Below are positions 43,909 to 52,779 of a stretch of DNA of 64,000 nucleotides, piece by piece. Positions within the stretch are counted from its first letter, which is position 1. Every line of letters starts with the position of its first letter. The position numbers were made by a program, and so were the translations under genes. The notes below the pieces were generated by a model. It worked only from the letters and a program-made list of their open reading frames with translations. It searched no databases and was not told the DNA's origin. The DNA lies in the NCBI RefSeq assembly GCF_001499995.1, contig NZ_LQIU01000013.1, forward strand, positions 30,287 to 94,286, in the 5' to 3' direction. Source of the stretch: Mycobacterium sp. IS-1496 (GTDB lineage: Bacteria; Actinomycetota; Actinomycetes; Mycobacteriales; Mycobacteriaceae).

Positions 43909-45242
43909 CCCCGCACCGCGAACAACGGCCATCGGTTCGGCACACCCTTGAGCTCATGGCGGCCGCGGTCGGTGAACTCGAACCGGGACCCGAGGACCAG
44001 CGGCGGCACCACCCCGGACACCAACACCTCGCCGGGCGCCGCGAGCGCCATGATCCGCGCGGCGATGTGGACCGCGATGCCGTGGACGTCACCGTCGGTC
44101 ACCTCGACCTCACCGGTGTGCAGTCCGGTGCGGATCGTCAGACCCAAATCCGCGACGCCCTCGCGGATCGCCCTCGCGCAGTTGATCGCCCGCGCCGGAC
44201 CGTCGAAAGTCGCGAGCGCCCCGTCGCCGGTGAACTTCACGACCGCGCCGCGCGCTCCGCTTACCTGGCGTTCGACGATCCGGTCGTGTGCGGCGAGCAG
44301 CGCCGTCCACTCGTCGTCCCCGAGCGCCGCGGCCAGTTCGGTCGAACCCACGATGTCGGTGAACAGCACCGTGGACAGCACCCGATTGGACTGCGGGACC
44401 GCGCGACCGCCGGTGACGAACGACTCGATTTCGTCGAGGACGCGCTCCGCGTTGCCCGCGAACCACGCGTTGTCGTCGCCGTCGAGTTCGACGCGACGCG
44501 CGTGCGGGATCCGCCGGGCCATATCCGCCGCGTGCTCCCCACGGACGTGGCGGTCGCCGCGCCGGTGGATCAGCAGCGTCGGCGCCTGAATGCTGGCCAA
44601 CGTGGGCCGCACATCGGTGCGCAGGAACAGGTCCAGGATCGCCCGGAAGTGCGCGGGACCGCCGGCCAACCTCTCACCGCGGGCCCACCACCGGCGCTTC
44701 GCCGCATCCCCCGACCAGCTCGGTGCCAGCTGGTCCACCAGCACACCGCTCCCTACCGCGCGTTCGGCTGCCTGGAGGTACTTCGTCAGCGCGGGCTCCG
44801 GCATCCCGAACGGCTGATCCGGTCCGCGGATATACCGCGCGAACGGGTTCGTCAGCACGACGGACCGCACCCGGTGCGGGTGGCTGGCCGCCAGCAACAG
44901 CACGGAAAGCCCCGACTCGGACATTCCGAACAGTGACGCCGAGTCGCTTCCCACCGCGTCGAGCACCGTCAGCAGGCCGTCGGCCCAGGACTGCATCGCC
45001 GGCCGGTCGCGGATCGGCACCGCATCCGAACTGCCGGTCCCGAGCAGATCGGTCACAATCAGCCGGCTGAACGACGCGAGGTGACGCAGGTGCGCGGCGA
45101 CGGTCGGCTCATCCCACAGCAGATCGATCGGGAACGTCGCCGTCGGGACGAAGAGCAAGTCGGGCCCGGAATCGCCGACGACCTGGTACGCGAGATGGGC
45201 ATCGCCATCCCGCGCATACAGCGTCTCCGGCACCGACGCCAT
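43905..45242 (-). CDS. Alpha/beta-hydrolase fused to class III adenylate cyclase
   Basis: A ~445-aa fusion starting at ATG 45242. Residues 1-265 are an alpha/beta-hydrolase: FGMSESGLSVLLLA holds the nucleophile region, LIHRRGDRHV the acid strand. Residues ~285-445 are a class III nucleotide cyclase: STVLFTDIVGSTELA with the first metal Asp, GAVVKFTGDGALATFDGP with the second, and HTGEVEVTDGDVHGIAVHIAARI containing the transition-state Arg. Mycobacteria have many such fusions. Probably makes cAMP, regulated by the hydrolase-like part binding a ligand. It converges on ppk2. Confidence 0.9.
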   Translation of the reverse strand: MASVPETLYARDGDAHLAYQVVGDSGPDLLFVPTATFPIDLLWDEPTVAAHLRHLASFSRLIVTDLLGTGSSDAVPIRDRPAMQSWADGLLTVLDAVGSDSASLFGMSESGLSVLLLAASHPHRVRSVVLTNPFARYIRGPDQPFGMPEPALTKYLQAAERAVGSGVLVDQLAPSWSGDAAKRRWWARGERLAGGPAHFRAILDLFLRTDVRPTLASIQAPTLLIHRRGDRHVRGEHAADMARRIPHARRVELDGDDNAWFAGNAERVLDEIESFVTGGRAVPQSNRVLSTVLFTDIVGSTELAAALGDDEWTALLAAHDRIVERQVSGARGAVVKFTGDGALATFDGPARAINCARAIREGVADLGLTIRTGLHTGEVEVTDGDVHGIAVHIAARIMALAAPGEVLVSGVVPPLVLGSRFEFTDRGRHELKGVPNRWPLFAVRG

Positions 45243-45376
45243 GGCACGAGCATGGCACGAGGGACGGGCAGCTGTGAACCGTCCGGCGCTCAACACCCGC
45301 GGCCGCAGACACCGACCCTTCGTAAGTGCTTGCCGCGCCGACTGTTCGACCGGTCGATCGGGTCAGCGGTGACGCC

Positions 45377-46525
45377 TCAGACCATCGCCGGGCGCCCGGC
45401 GAGCATCTTCTGGGCGAGCCGGAGATACGTGGAGCTCACCACCGGCCACGCCATCGTCGGCGCGAGCCGGCGGCCCTCACCCGCCAGCGCGCCGGCCAGC
45501 CGCGGCTCGGTGAGCACCCGCCGCAAGGCCGTCGCGAGGGCCGTCGGATCGTCATGGTCGACGACGATTCCCGCGCCGGTGCCGAGCAATTCGACGGCGT
45601 GCGGGAAGGCGGTCGCCACCACGGGCCTGCCACTGGCGACCGCCTGGGCCAACACCCCGGAGGCGGCCTGGTCGGTCGAGTCGTAGGGCAGCACCACCGC
45701 GGCCGCCGAGCGCGCCATCGTCGTCAAAGCCGTCTGACTGCGGTAGCAGTCGTCGAAACTCACCGAGGCCGCCACACCGAGCCGCTGCGCGCGGTCGACA
45801 CAGGACTGCCGGTAGGCCTTGCCGTCCTCGGCGGATATGCGTCGATCCGACTGTCCGACAACGAGATACTGCGGTCGACCCGGCACGTCGCCGAGCGAGG
45901 GCATCGCGTCGATGACCCGCTCGATGCCCTTACCCGGACCGATCAGCCCCCAGGTGAGCAGCGTCGGCCGCCCCGCGCGTTTCGGCGCGGCGCCGCGCGG
46001 CAAGGTGACCCCGTGCGGGATGGTGCTGATCTTCGCGGGATCCACGCTGTAGCCCTGACGCAGCCGGCTGTGCGCGGCGTCGGAGATCACCACGACGTGG
46101 CCGGCCTTGGCGACGATCGCCTCGAGCACCTTCCGCTGCTCGGCGGTCGGGTCGTTCGGGATCGTGTGCGCCAGGACGATCGCGGGCACGCACAGCGCGT
46201 CGAGGACGCCGAGCACGTCTGCACCGGCCGCACCGCCGTACATGCCGTACTGGTACTGGATGAACGCCACGTCGTAGCGGTTGAGCAGTGCCGCACACCG
46301 CTCCATCGAGCCGTCGGCCACCTCTCCGACCACCCGAGGGTCCGTCGACGGTTCGCCGTCGGCGACCCGCACCACGCCGACCTCGGCGCCGAGTTCGCTC
46401 AGCCCTTCGCAGAGAGGTCCGCTGAACGCCGCGACCCCACACGGAGTCGGCGCGTACGTACTGAGCACACCGAAGCTGGGGACACGCGAAACACGTTGCG
46501 AGGAAAGGTCAGATGAAACAGCCAA
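45377..46525 (-). CDS. GT4-family glycosyltransferase
   Basis: A 382-aa protein. N-terminal GVAAFSGPLCEGLSELGAEV starts the first Rossmann domain. ISTIPHGV and LLTWGLIGPGKGIERVIDAM are GT-B hinge and donor-site motifs; DSTDQAASGVLAQAVASGRP is the nucleotide-sugar-binding helix with the usual E/Q-x7-E-like pattern, and PVVATAFPHAVELLG follows. The first codon is a TTG at 46525; a shorter start at a later GTG cannot be excluded. Acceptor and donor unknown. A single gene, divergent from the small basic protein gene. Confidence 0.85.
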   Translation of the reverse strand: MAVSSDLSSQRVSRVPSFGVLSTYAPTPCGVAAFSGPLCEGLSELGAEVGVVRVADGEPSTDPRVVGEVADGSMERCAALLNRYDVAFIQYQYGMYGGAAGADVLGVLDALCVPAIVLAHTIPNDPTAEQRKVLEAIVAKAGHVVVISDAAHSRLRQGYSVDPAKISTIPHGVTLPRGAAPKRAGRPTLLTWGLIGPGKGIERVIDAMPSLGDVPGRPQYLVVGQSDRRISAEDGKAYRQSCVDRAQRLGVAASVSFDDCYRSQTALTTMARSAAAVVLPYDSTDQAASGVLAQAVASGRPVVATAFPHAVELLGTGAGIVVDHDDPTALATALRRVLTEPRLAGALAGEGRRLAPTMAWPVVSSTYLRLAQKMLAGRPAMV

Positions 46526-46749
46526 GGTGGTCCCGACTCACGGTTGCTTCCGGCACAGACGACGTGAGCGGTTTGCTCGATGCGATCAGCAGCGGACGGC
46601 TGACCCGGTCCAACTGGCTGGGCTCCCAACTCCTTCGACGCTACACCCTGCCGCACCCCCGGTCGACAGTCGTTCACCCCGCTGACCACCGATGCGGCGT
46701 AGGGTCGGTATATCGGGACCATTCGGGCCCCCGATGCAAAGGGCCGACA

Positions 46750-46887
46750 ATGTCTGACAAGTCACCCAGATCGACCATGACGAAGAAGTCCGGCAAGAGC
46801 CTCAAGGAGAAGCGCGCCGCCAAGCACGCCAAGGCCTCCGCCAAGCGCTCGTCCACCGACGTCCTCTTCCATGGCAAGAAGCGCTGA
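46750..46887 (+). CDS. Small basic protein
   Basis: A 45-aa, Lys/Arg/Ala/Ser-rich protein (MSDKSPRSTMTKKSGKSLKE...) starting at ATG 46750. Similar short basic proteins recur in mycobacterial genomes with no known role; the charge suggests nucleic-acid binding. Upstream, GGTATAT at about 46707-46713 may be part of a promoter. Coding status is supported by composition and clean frame only, so the call is moderate. Confidence 0.6.
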   Translation: MSDKSPRSTMTKKSGKSLKEKRAAKHAKASAKRSSTDVLFHGKKR

Positions 46888-47235
46888 CACAGAATCACTT
46901 CCCTGGCGTCCCGCCGGTCACGAAGCTGACCCGGCGCGCCGCGGCGCGCTCACCTGTCGGCCACCCCCGGGTCGCGAACGGTCCGTAGGCCATTGCTGAA
47001 GTCCCACCCGCAGGGAGAATTCGCACTAACTTATCGCCCCGCGGAAAGGGCGCTGTTAGCTCCCCCGAAGGGGGTCAGGGGCCCGTTCCACCCACGATTG
47101 GCATTCCTGAGAAGTGCCAGACATAGTGACGATATAGCGCGTTGATCAACTGACGGCAGGCGTAGTCTCGGCACCGTGTCGAGCAGAAGGCACCGAGCGA
47201 TCAGGCCCGAATAAGCGATCTCACCAGGACGGACA
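46888..47235. other. Intergenic region upstream of the mycolate-type methyltransferase
   Basis: 348 bases without a gene. It contains a perfect 16-bp GC palindrome (GCGCGCCGCGGCGCGC, 46934-46949), which may act as a weak terminator for the small gene, and CCCCC-GAA-GGGGG near 47063-47077, a second short hairpin. The AT-richer part at 47125-47150 (GACGATATAG) is where I would expect the promoter of the following gene. Confidence 0.4.
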
Positions 47236-48168
47236 GTGGCAGATACATCGAGTGCATCACCCAAGGCGGAGTCCCAGTGGCTGTCGAAGTCCGCTTCGCA
47301 GACCCGCGGCTCGGACAAGGGCGAAGTCCAGTTCCACTACGACATCTCCAACGAATTCTTCAAGCTGTGGCAGGACCCGAACCAGGTCTACAGCTGCGCC
47401 TACTTCGAGAAGGACGACTACACGCTCGAACAGGCCCAGATGGCCAAGATCGACCTGTCACTGGGCAAGCTCGGCCTTCAGCCCGGGATGACGCTGCTGG
47501 ACATCGGCTGCGGCTGGGGCGCCACGATCATGCGGGCGGTCGAGAAGTACGACGTCAACGTCATCGGCCTGACGCTCTCGGAGAACCAGAAGCGCCACAT
47601 CGAGGAGCACTGGTTCGCCAACGCACAGACCGACCGCACCATGGAGGTCCGCCTGCAGCCGTGGGAGGACTTCAGCGGCCAGGTCGACCGGATCGTGTCG
47701 ATCGGCGCGTTCGAGCACTTCGGCTTCAACAAGTACGACGACTACTTCAAGAAGACGTTCGACTGGATGCCCGACGACGGCGTGCAGATGCTGCACACGA
47801 TCATCATCCCGGAGGATGACGAGATCAAGGCCAAGGGGCTGCCGCTGACGATGTCGCGGGTGCGGTTCATCAAGTTCATCATGGACGAGATCTACCCCGG
47901 TGGCCGTCTGCCGCTGGCCTCGATGGTCAAGGAGCACGCCGTCAAGGCCGGCTACACCGTGACCCGCGAGCAGCACCTGCAGGAGCACTACGTCAAGACC
48001 CTCGACACCTGGGCGCGCAACCTCGAGGCGCACAAGGACGAGGCCATCGAGATCACCGACGAGGTGATCTACGAGCGCTTCCTCAAGTACCTCGACGGCT
48101 GTGCCGACCTGTTCCGCCAGGGTTACACCGACGTCGCCCAGTTCACGCTCGAGAAGGCTCCCGCTTAG
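47236..48168 (+). CDS. Cyclopropane mycolic acid synthase-family methyltransferase
   Basis: A 310-aa SAM-dependent enzyme starting at GTG 47236. HYDISNEFF, YSCAYFEKDD (C54), LLDIGCGWGAT, IGAFEHFGF (E160, H161) and MLHTIIIPEDD (H187) correspond to the SAM site and the bicarbonate/active-site pocket of CmaA/MmaA/PcaA. All key residues are present, so it should be active on mycolate chains held on AcpM. Which modification it makes (cis-cyclopropane, methyl or hydroxyl) cannot be fixed by eye. It is followed 65 bases later by a divergent paralogue on the same strand. Confidence 0.92.
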   Translation: MADTSSASPKAESQWLSKSASQTRGSDKGEVQFHYDISNEFFKLWQDPNQVYSCAYFEKDDYTLEQAQMAKIDLSLGKLGLQPGMTLLDIGCGWGATIMRAVEKYDVNVIGLTLSENQKRHIEEHWFANAQTDRTMEVRLQPWEDFSGQVDRIVSIGAFEHFGFNKYDDYFKKTFDWMPDDGVQMLHTIIIPEDDEIKAKGLPLTMSRVRFIKFIMDEIYPGGRLPLASMVKEHAVKAGYTVTREQHLQEHYVKTLDTWARNLEAHKDEAIEITDEVIYERFLKYLDGCADLFRQGYTDVAQFTLEKAPA

Positions 48169-48233
48169 CAGAGCTAGGCAATCTGCGTATAAGGTTCAAG
48201 ATCGATTTTCACGGAAAACGGAGGACGACGCAG

Positions 48234-49130
48234 ATGACGGACAGCGGGTCGGGGGGCTCGACAGGGACTTCGACGAAGATGAAGGTGGCCTACGAGGACG
48301 TCCAGGCCCACTACGACATCTCCAACGAGTTCTTCGGGCTCTGGCAGGACCCGACGCGGACGTACAGCTCCGCCTACTTCGAGCGTGACAACATGACGCT
48401 CGAAGAGGCGCAGCTGGCCAAGATCGACCTGGCACTCGGCAAGCTCGACCTCCACCCCGGCATGACGTTGCTCGACGTGGGCTGCGGCTGGGGCGCGATG
48501 ATGAAGCGCGCCGTCGAGAAGCACGACGTGAACGTCATCGGCCTCACCCTGAGCAAGAATCAGCAGTCGCTCAGTCAGCAGATCCTCGACGGCATCGACA
48601 CCTCCCGGTCGCGCCAGGTCATGCTGCGTGGCTGGGAGGAGTTCGAACAGCCCGTCGACCGCATCGTCAGCATCGAGGCGTTCGAGGCGTTCCCCAAGGA
48701 CCGCTACAAGGCGTTCTTCGATCTGTGCCACCGGATCATGCCCGACGACGGGAGGATGGTGCTGCAGACGATCATGGGTCACCCGCTCAAGCGCTGGCCC
48801 GAGTTGGGCGTCCCGATCACCATGACCGACCTGCGGTTCATGCGCTTCATCGCCAAGGAGATCTTCCCCGGCGGCTCCGTGCCCTGCGACGAGGACGTCA
48901 TCGAATACTCCACGGCGGCAGGCTTTTCCGTCGCCGAACGCGACGACCTCACCGCCAGTTACGTCCGCACGCTCAACACCTGGGCGCAGAGCCTCGAGGC
49001 GCATCGCGAACAGGCGATCGCGGTGACCAGCGAAGAGGTCTACGACCGGTACATGAAGTACCTGCTGGGCTGCGCGGACTTCTTCAACCGCAACGTCAGC
49101 TACGTCGCGCAGTTCACGCTGGTCAAGTAA
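48234..49130 (+). CDS. Mycolic acid methyltransferase paralogue with altered active site
   Basis: A 298-aa paralogue of the preceding gene with the same SAM site (LLDVGCGWGAM). The pocket differs: YSSAYFE has Ser46 where the neighbour has Cys54, IEAFEAF keeps the Glu (E151) but loses the His (A152), and MVLQTIMGHP has Gln178 where the family has His (LHTI). A C35-equivalent, a His of EHF and the bicarbonate-binding His are thus all replaced. The C-terminal part is well conserved, ending VAQFTLVK. It is probably folded and binds SAM, but with different chemistry or substrate from cyclopropane synthases. Confidence 0.88.
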   Translation: MTDSGSGGSTGTSTKMKVAYEDVQAHYDISNEFFGLWQDPTRTYSSAYFERDNMTLEEAQLAKIDLALGKLDLHPGMTLLDVGCGWGAMMKRAVEKHDVNVIGLTLSKNQQSLSQQILDGIDTSRSRQVMLRGWEEFEQPVDRIVSIEAFEAFPKDRYKAFFDLCHRIMPDDGRMVLQTIMGHPLKRWPELGVPITMTDLRFMRFIAKEIFPGGSVPCDEDVIEYSTAAGFSVAERDDLTASYVRTLNTWAQSLEAHREQAIAVTSEEVYDRYMKYLLGCADFFNRNVSYVAQFTLVK

Positions 49131-50466
49131 TCCGCTTCGCCTCGACGCGGATGCGGGCGCCGCGGGCCGGCACCATGATCACGGCCTTGACCCGCTGGCG
49201 TTCCCCCGGTGCGGTCGTGGTGCCCAACACGACACGGCGCAGGATCTCGCGCAGCACGACACGCATCTCCACCATCGCGAAGGTCGCGCCGAGGCAGCGG
49301 CGGTTGCCACCACCGAACGGCAACCACGTCGTCGGTGTGAGCGTCGCCCCGACCATCCGATCCGGGTCGAAGCGCTCCGGGTCCGGGTAGACGCCGGGGT
49401 CCTCGTGCACGAGCCCGATTCCCGGCGCCACCATCACGCCCGCCGGTAACCGGTAGCCGGCGACGTCGGTGGGTTCGGTCAGCACGCGACCCACGTCGAA
49501 GACCACCGGCCGGATCCGCAGCACCTCTTTGACGACGGCATCGAGATACTCGTCGCCGGCCGGGTCGCCCGCCGCGCTGCGATCCGCCGCCCGCACCGCG
49601 GCCGCGAGGATCGCGGGATGCCGGGTCAACCGCTCCAGTGCCCACGACAGTCCGGTGGCGGTGGTGTCGTGGCCGGCCACCAACAGCGTCATCAGCTGAT
49701 CGCGCAACTCACGATCGCTCATCGCGCGGCCACCCTCGTCGGCGCTGCGCACGAGCATCGCCAGCACGTCGGTGCGCCGCGTCAGGTCGGGGTCAGCGCG
49801 GCGCTCGGCGATCTCGGCGTACAACAGCCGGTCCGCCTCCTCGATGCGGTGCCTCAGCGACCGCCACAGCGGCAGCCGCTGCAGGCTGGGGTCGGCCAAC
49901 GCCGGTGTCATCCAGGGGGTCACCGTCAGCAGCTTCGGCATGATCGCGCGCAACGCGGCCAGCCGGGCGGGGTCGCTCGCGCCGATCACCGTCCGCAGGA
50001 TCACCTCCAGCGTGATCTCCGACATCCTCGGCGCCACCGCGAACGGGGTGCCGACCGGCCAGCACGCGATGTTGTCGGCGGCGATCGTGCGCATCACCTC
50101 GACCTGCCGGGCGACCGCGTCACGGTGGAACGGCGCCATCATCAACCGCCGACGGTCGCGGTGCACGTCGTCGTCGATCACGAGGACCGACGTGTCACCG
50201 AGCACTCCGCGCAACATCGCATTCGCCTCACCGGCGTGGTAGCGCCGCGGGTCGCCGGCGAACACCGTCTTGATGTCGGCCGGGTCGGCGAGGTACACCA
50301 TCGTGCCGAGCGACGACACCCGCAGCGCGAACACCGGACCGTAGCGGCGCCGGCAGGCCGAGACGAACCTCGGCCAGTACCGCATCAGCAGTGCCGCCTG
50401 CACCGATGCGGGCAGGCGGGGGCCGGGCGGGAAGGTCGGGCGCGCCCGGGTTGTCGGAAGGGTCAT
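49123..50466 (-). CDS. Cytochrome P450
   Basis: A ~447-aa P450. The I-helix oxygen-binding segment is VAGHDTTATGLSWAL, the K-helix is EVLRIRP, and the haem loop is FGGGNRRCLGA with the axial Cys. ATG 50466 is preceded by GGAGGTGACGAC, a good ribosome site, so I take it over the first codon of the open frame. It is most like CYP families of mycobacteria with lipid or sterol substrates, but I do not assign a CYP number. It is 4 nt downstream of the esterase gene's stop, so the two are probably an operon. Confidence 0.93.
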   Translation of the reverse strand: MTLPTTRARPTFPPGPRLPASVQAALLMRYWPRFVSACRRRYGPVFALRVSSLGTMVYLADPADIKTVFAGDPRRYHAGEANAMLRGVLGDTSVLVIDDDVHRDRRRLMMAPFHRDAVARQVEVMRTIAADNIACWPVGTPFAVAPRMSEITLEVILRTVIGASDPARLAALRAIMPKLLTVTPWMTPALADPSLQRLPLWRSLRHRIEEADRLLYAEIAERRADPDLTRRTDVLAMLVRSADEGGRAMSDRELRDQLMTLLVAGHDTTATGLSWALERLTRHPAILAAAVRAADRSAAGDPAGDEYLDAVVKEVLRIRPVVFDVGRVLTEPTDVAGYRLPAGVMVAPGIGLVHEDPGVYPDPERFDPDRMVGATLTPTTWLPFGGGNRRCLGATFAMVEMRVVLREILRRVVLGTTTAPGERQRVKAVIMVPARGARIRVEAKRIT

Positions 50467-50470
50467 GTCG

Positions 50471-52732
50471 TCACCTCCGATCCCCATTCTCGGCGACGGC
50501 CAGCGTGATGCGGTAGCGCCCCTTCGGGACGTCGACCACCGCGCCGGCGGGCCTACCGTCGAGTTCCACCGTCGTACCCGGTGGCAGGGCGGCGAGCCGG
50601 ACCCGCACCGGGTGGTCGGTGGCCACCGCGATCGTCGACCGGGCCAGCGGCGCCAGACCGGCCCGCACGACGTCCACCGCGCATCCGGCGACGCCGCTGA
50701 GGTCGAGCGTCAGCAGCGGCAGCGGGTCGACCTCGTCGCCCAGCTCCCACGTCATCTCGGTGAACAGGCCGGGTGTGGGGTCGAAGTCCGGGATCACGCC
50801 GCGCCGGCGCCTGATGGTGCGTGTTCGGTCGGGCCGGGCGTAGGACCGCGCGTCGACCGTGGCGACCTTGCCGCGCACCGCCTTGACCTCGTCGGCCGCC
50901 CTCAGTTCCGACACCCACCACACCCGGTGTGGTCCGATGCCGAGATCCTCGCGCACCAGTTGCGGGTACCACGAGAACGTGATGTGCCCCGGATCCGCTT
51001 GCCGCAGGTCGGTTTTCATGTGCGCGATCGGATCGTCGAAGTCGTCCTTGAGCAGGAACGCGACGTGATCCTCGACCGGGTACGCGGCGAAGCGGTAGCG
51101 GTAACCGAGCCGGTCGATCTCGAACACCTGCTGCACGATGCCCGGGAACGGCACGAACTGGTCGAGTCCGCCGTGGGCGATGACGAACGGCAGCCACCGG
51201 GCGTTCGCGAGCAGCGGCCAGGTGTCCCCCTCTCGCGCGCAGCGCGACGTCGGGTCGAAGTCGGCGGGCGCCTGCACGCCGCGCACCAGCCGCACCCCGC
51301 ACGTCGGGGGTCCGGCGAGCACAACCGCCTGGGCGAACACCTCCGGATAGCTCAACCCCAGCTTGTAGGTGCCGTACCCGCCCATCGAGTACCCCGAGAT
51401 CACCGTGCGGTTCGGATCGGCGCCCAGTTGTTCGACGACCCGGGCGAACACCTCCCACACGTCGAGTTCGCCTTCGTCGAAGTACCAGCACGCCGGACCG
51501 CGGGCCAGCGGCGTCACGACGATCGAGTTGCGTCCGTCGCACACCTCGTGCAGCAGCTTCGGGTCGAACGCCGCGTACTGGTTCTGGCCCAGCGCCAGCG
51601 AGTGCAGCATCAGCGTCAGCGGCTGCTTCCGTCCCGGCGCGTACGTCGCGGGCAGGCACACCGAGTACGGCTGCACCCGGCCGAGGAACTGCGGCTCGGT
51701 GTCGAGGATGTTGCCCGGTCCGACCCCCTGTCCCAGCTCGACCGACGACACGTACCAGCGGGTGGACGTGCCGGTCACCACCGGCTCCGGGTCGGTCCGC
51801 CGGTCGGCGAGCTGATCCCACGGCACCGCCAACGAGAACTGCGACACGTCGCCGTCGTCGAGAGCGTCCGCCTGGGCCTGATCCGACCAGAAGTTCAGCT
51901 GCACCTTCTCCTGTTCGCGGGTGCGGAACGCCAGGTTGTAGACGTTGGGTTGCCCGGGACCGGCGCCGCGGACGAACGGCACCTCCGCGAAGCCGTCACC
52001 CGCCTCGGTCGCCAGCCCGGCCGCCAACCGCACCGTCCACGTGCCGGTGGGTGCGACGAGCGCCCGCGGCACCGTCGCCAGGAACGACCGCGACTCCATG
52101 TCGACGCGGTGCTCGACCGCGGTCCGCGTGCCGGTGGTCAGGTCGATGAGCCAGGCCCCGGCCCCGGAGACCAGCAGGGCCAGGTCGATGCCGGTGGAGC
52201 GGACCCCGGCGTTGGCCGGCCACTCGTTGCTGGCCGCGGACCCGCGGTCGGTGTCGAAGGTGAACAGGCCGATCGGAACCGACCTGTCCAGCAACGTGTT
52301 CCAGTCGATGCGCCACCAGGTGTGGGTGGTGGTGAGCCCGATGCCCACCCGGAATATGTCCGCTCCGTTGCGGGCCGCGGGTCCGTCGGGATAGATGTAG
52401 GTGCCGCGCGGCGGCGCGCCGCCGGTGGGCACGCTGACGGGGACACCGGAGGCGCCGTGGTCGTCGTAGAGGAAGTCGGTCCACAACAGCGCGCCACCGG
52501 CGAAGCGGCCCGTCCCGCAGGTGCGGGGGAATTCCTCGCCGAACGGCCACCCCGCGGGGACGGGCAGGTCCGGTTCCCGCTGCAGCGCCGCAGGCGGGAC
52601 CCCTTCGGGCATCCCGTCGATCACGACGAGGTCCGGTGGGGGCGGCGACGCGGGAGCCACCGCGTTCCTGACGGCCCCGGCGACGCGGCGGGCGATCCGG
52701 AGCGGGAGCAGCGCGGCGGAGATCAACGACAC
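50471..52732 (-). CDS. Large alpha/beta-hydrolase esterase/peptidase with N-terminal beta domain
   Basis: A 753-aa protein. The first ~360 residues are beta-rich without recognised family, with an initial helix that could be a signal anchor. Residues ~365-600 are a polyhydroxybutyrate-depolymerase/prolyl-oligopeptidase-like hydrolase: TVISGYSMGGYGTYKLGL has the nucleophile Ser, and HGGLDQFVPF and VEDHVAF supply acid and His. The C-terminal 120 residues are a further beta domain. It is an extracytoplasmic-type esterase by architecture, but no cleaved signal is clear. The 3' neighbour is the P450. Confidence 0.78.
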   Translation of the reverse strand: MSLISAALLPLRIARRVAGAVRNAVAPASPPPPDLVVIDGMPEGVPPAALQREPDLPVPAGWPFGEEFPRTCGTGRFAGGALLWTDFLYDDHGASGVPVSVPTGGAPPRGTYIYPDGPAARNGADIFRVGIGLTTTHTWWRIDWNTLLDRSVPIGLFTFDTDRGSAASNEWPANAGVRSTGIDLALLVSGAGAWLIDLTTGTRTAVEHRVDMESRSFLATVPRALVAPTGTWTVRLAAGLATEAGDGFAEVPFVRGAGPGQPNVYNLAFRTREQEKVQLNFWSDQAQADALDDGDVSQFSLAVPWDQLADRRTDPEPVVTGTSTRWYVSSVELGQGVGPGNILDTEPQFLGRVQPYSVCLPATYAPGRKQPLTLMLHSLALGQNQYAAFDPKLLHEVCDGRNSIVVTPLARGPACWYFDEGELDVWEVFARVVEQLGADPNRTVISGYSMGGYGTYKLGLSYPEVFAQAVVLAGPPTCGVRLVRGVQAPADFDPTSRCAREGDTWPLLANARWLPFVIAHGGLDQFVPFPGIVQQVFEIDRLGYRYRFAAYPVEDHVAFLLKDDFDDPIAHMKTDLRQADPGHITFSWYPQLVREDLGIGPHRVWWVSELRAADEVKAVRGKVATVDARSYARPDRTRTIRRRRGVIPDFDPTPGLFTEMTWELGDEVDPLPLLTLDLSGVAGCAVDVVRAGLAPLARSTIAVATDHPVRVRLAALPPGTTVELDGRPAGAVVDVPKGRYRITLAVAENGDRR

Positions 52733-52779
52733 CGTCCCGACGTTAAGCCGAAAGCGGGCTTATGGCGGGCGGTTCGGGG

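Noticed and set aside
46934..46949. GC palindrome as a strong terminator
   Set aside because: No T-tract follows; in such GC-rich DNA a 16-bp palindrome of G and C can arise by chance.
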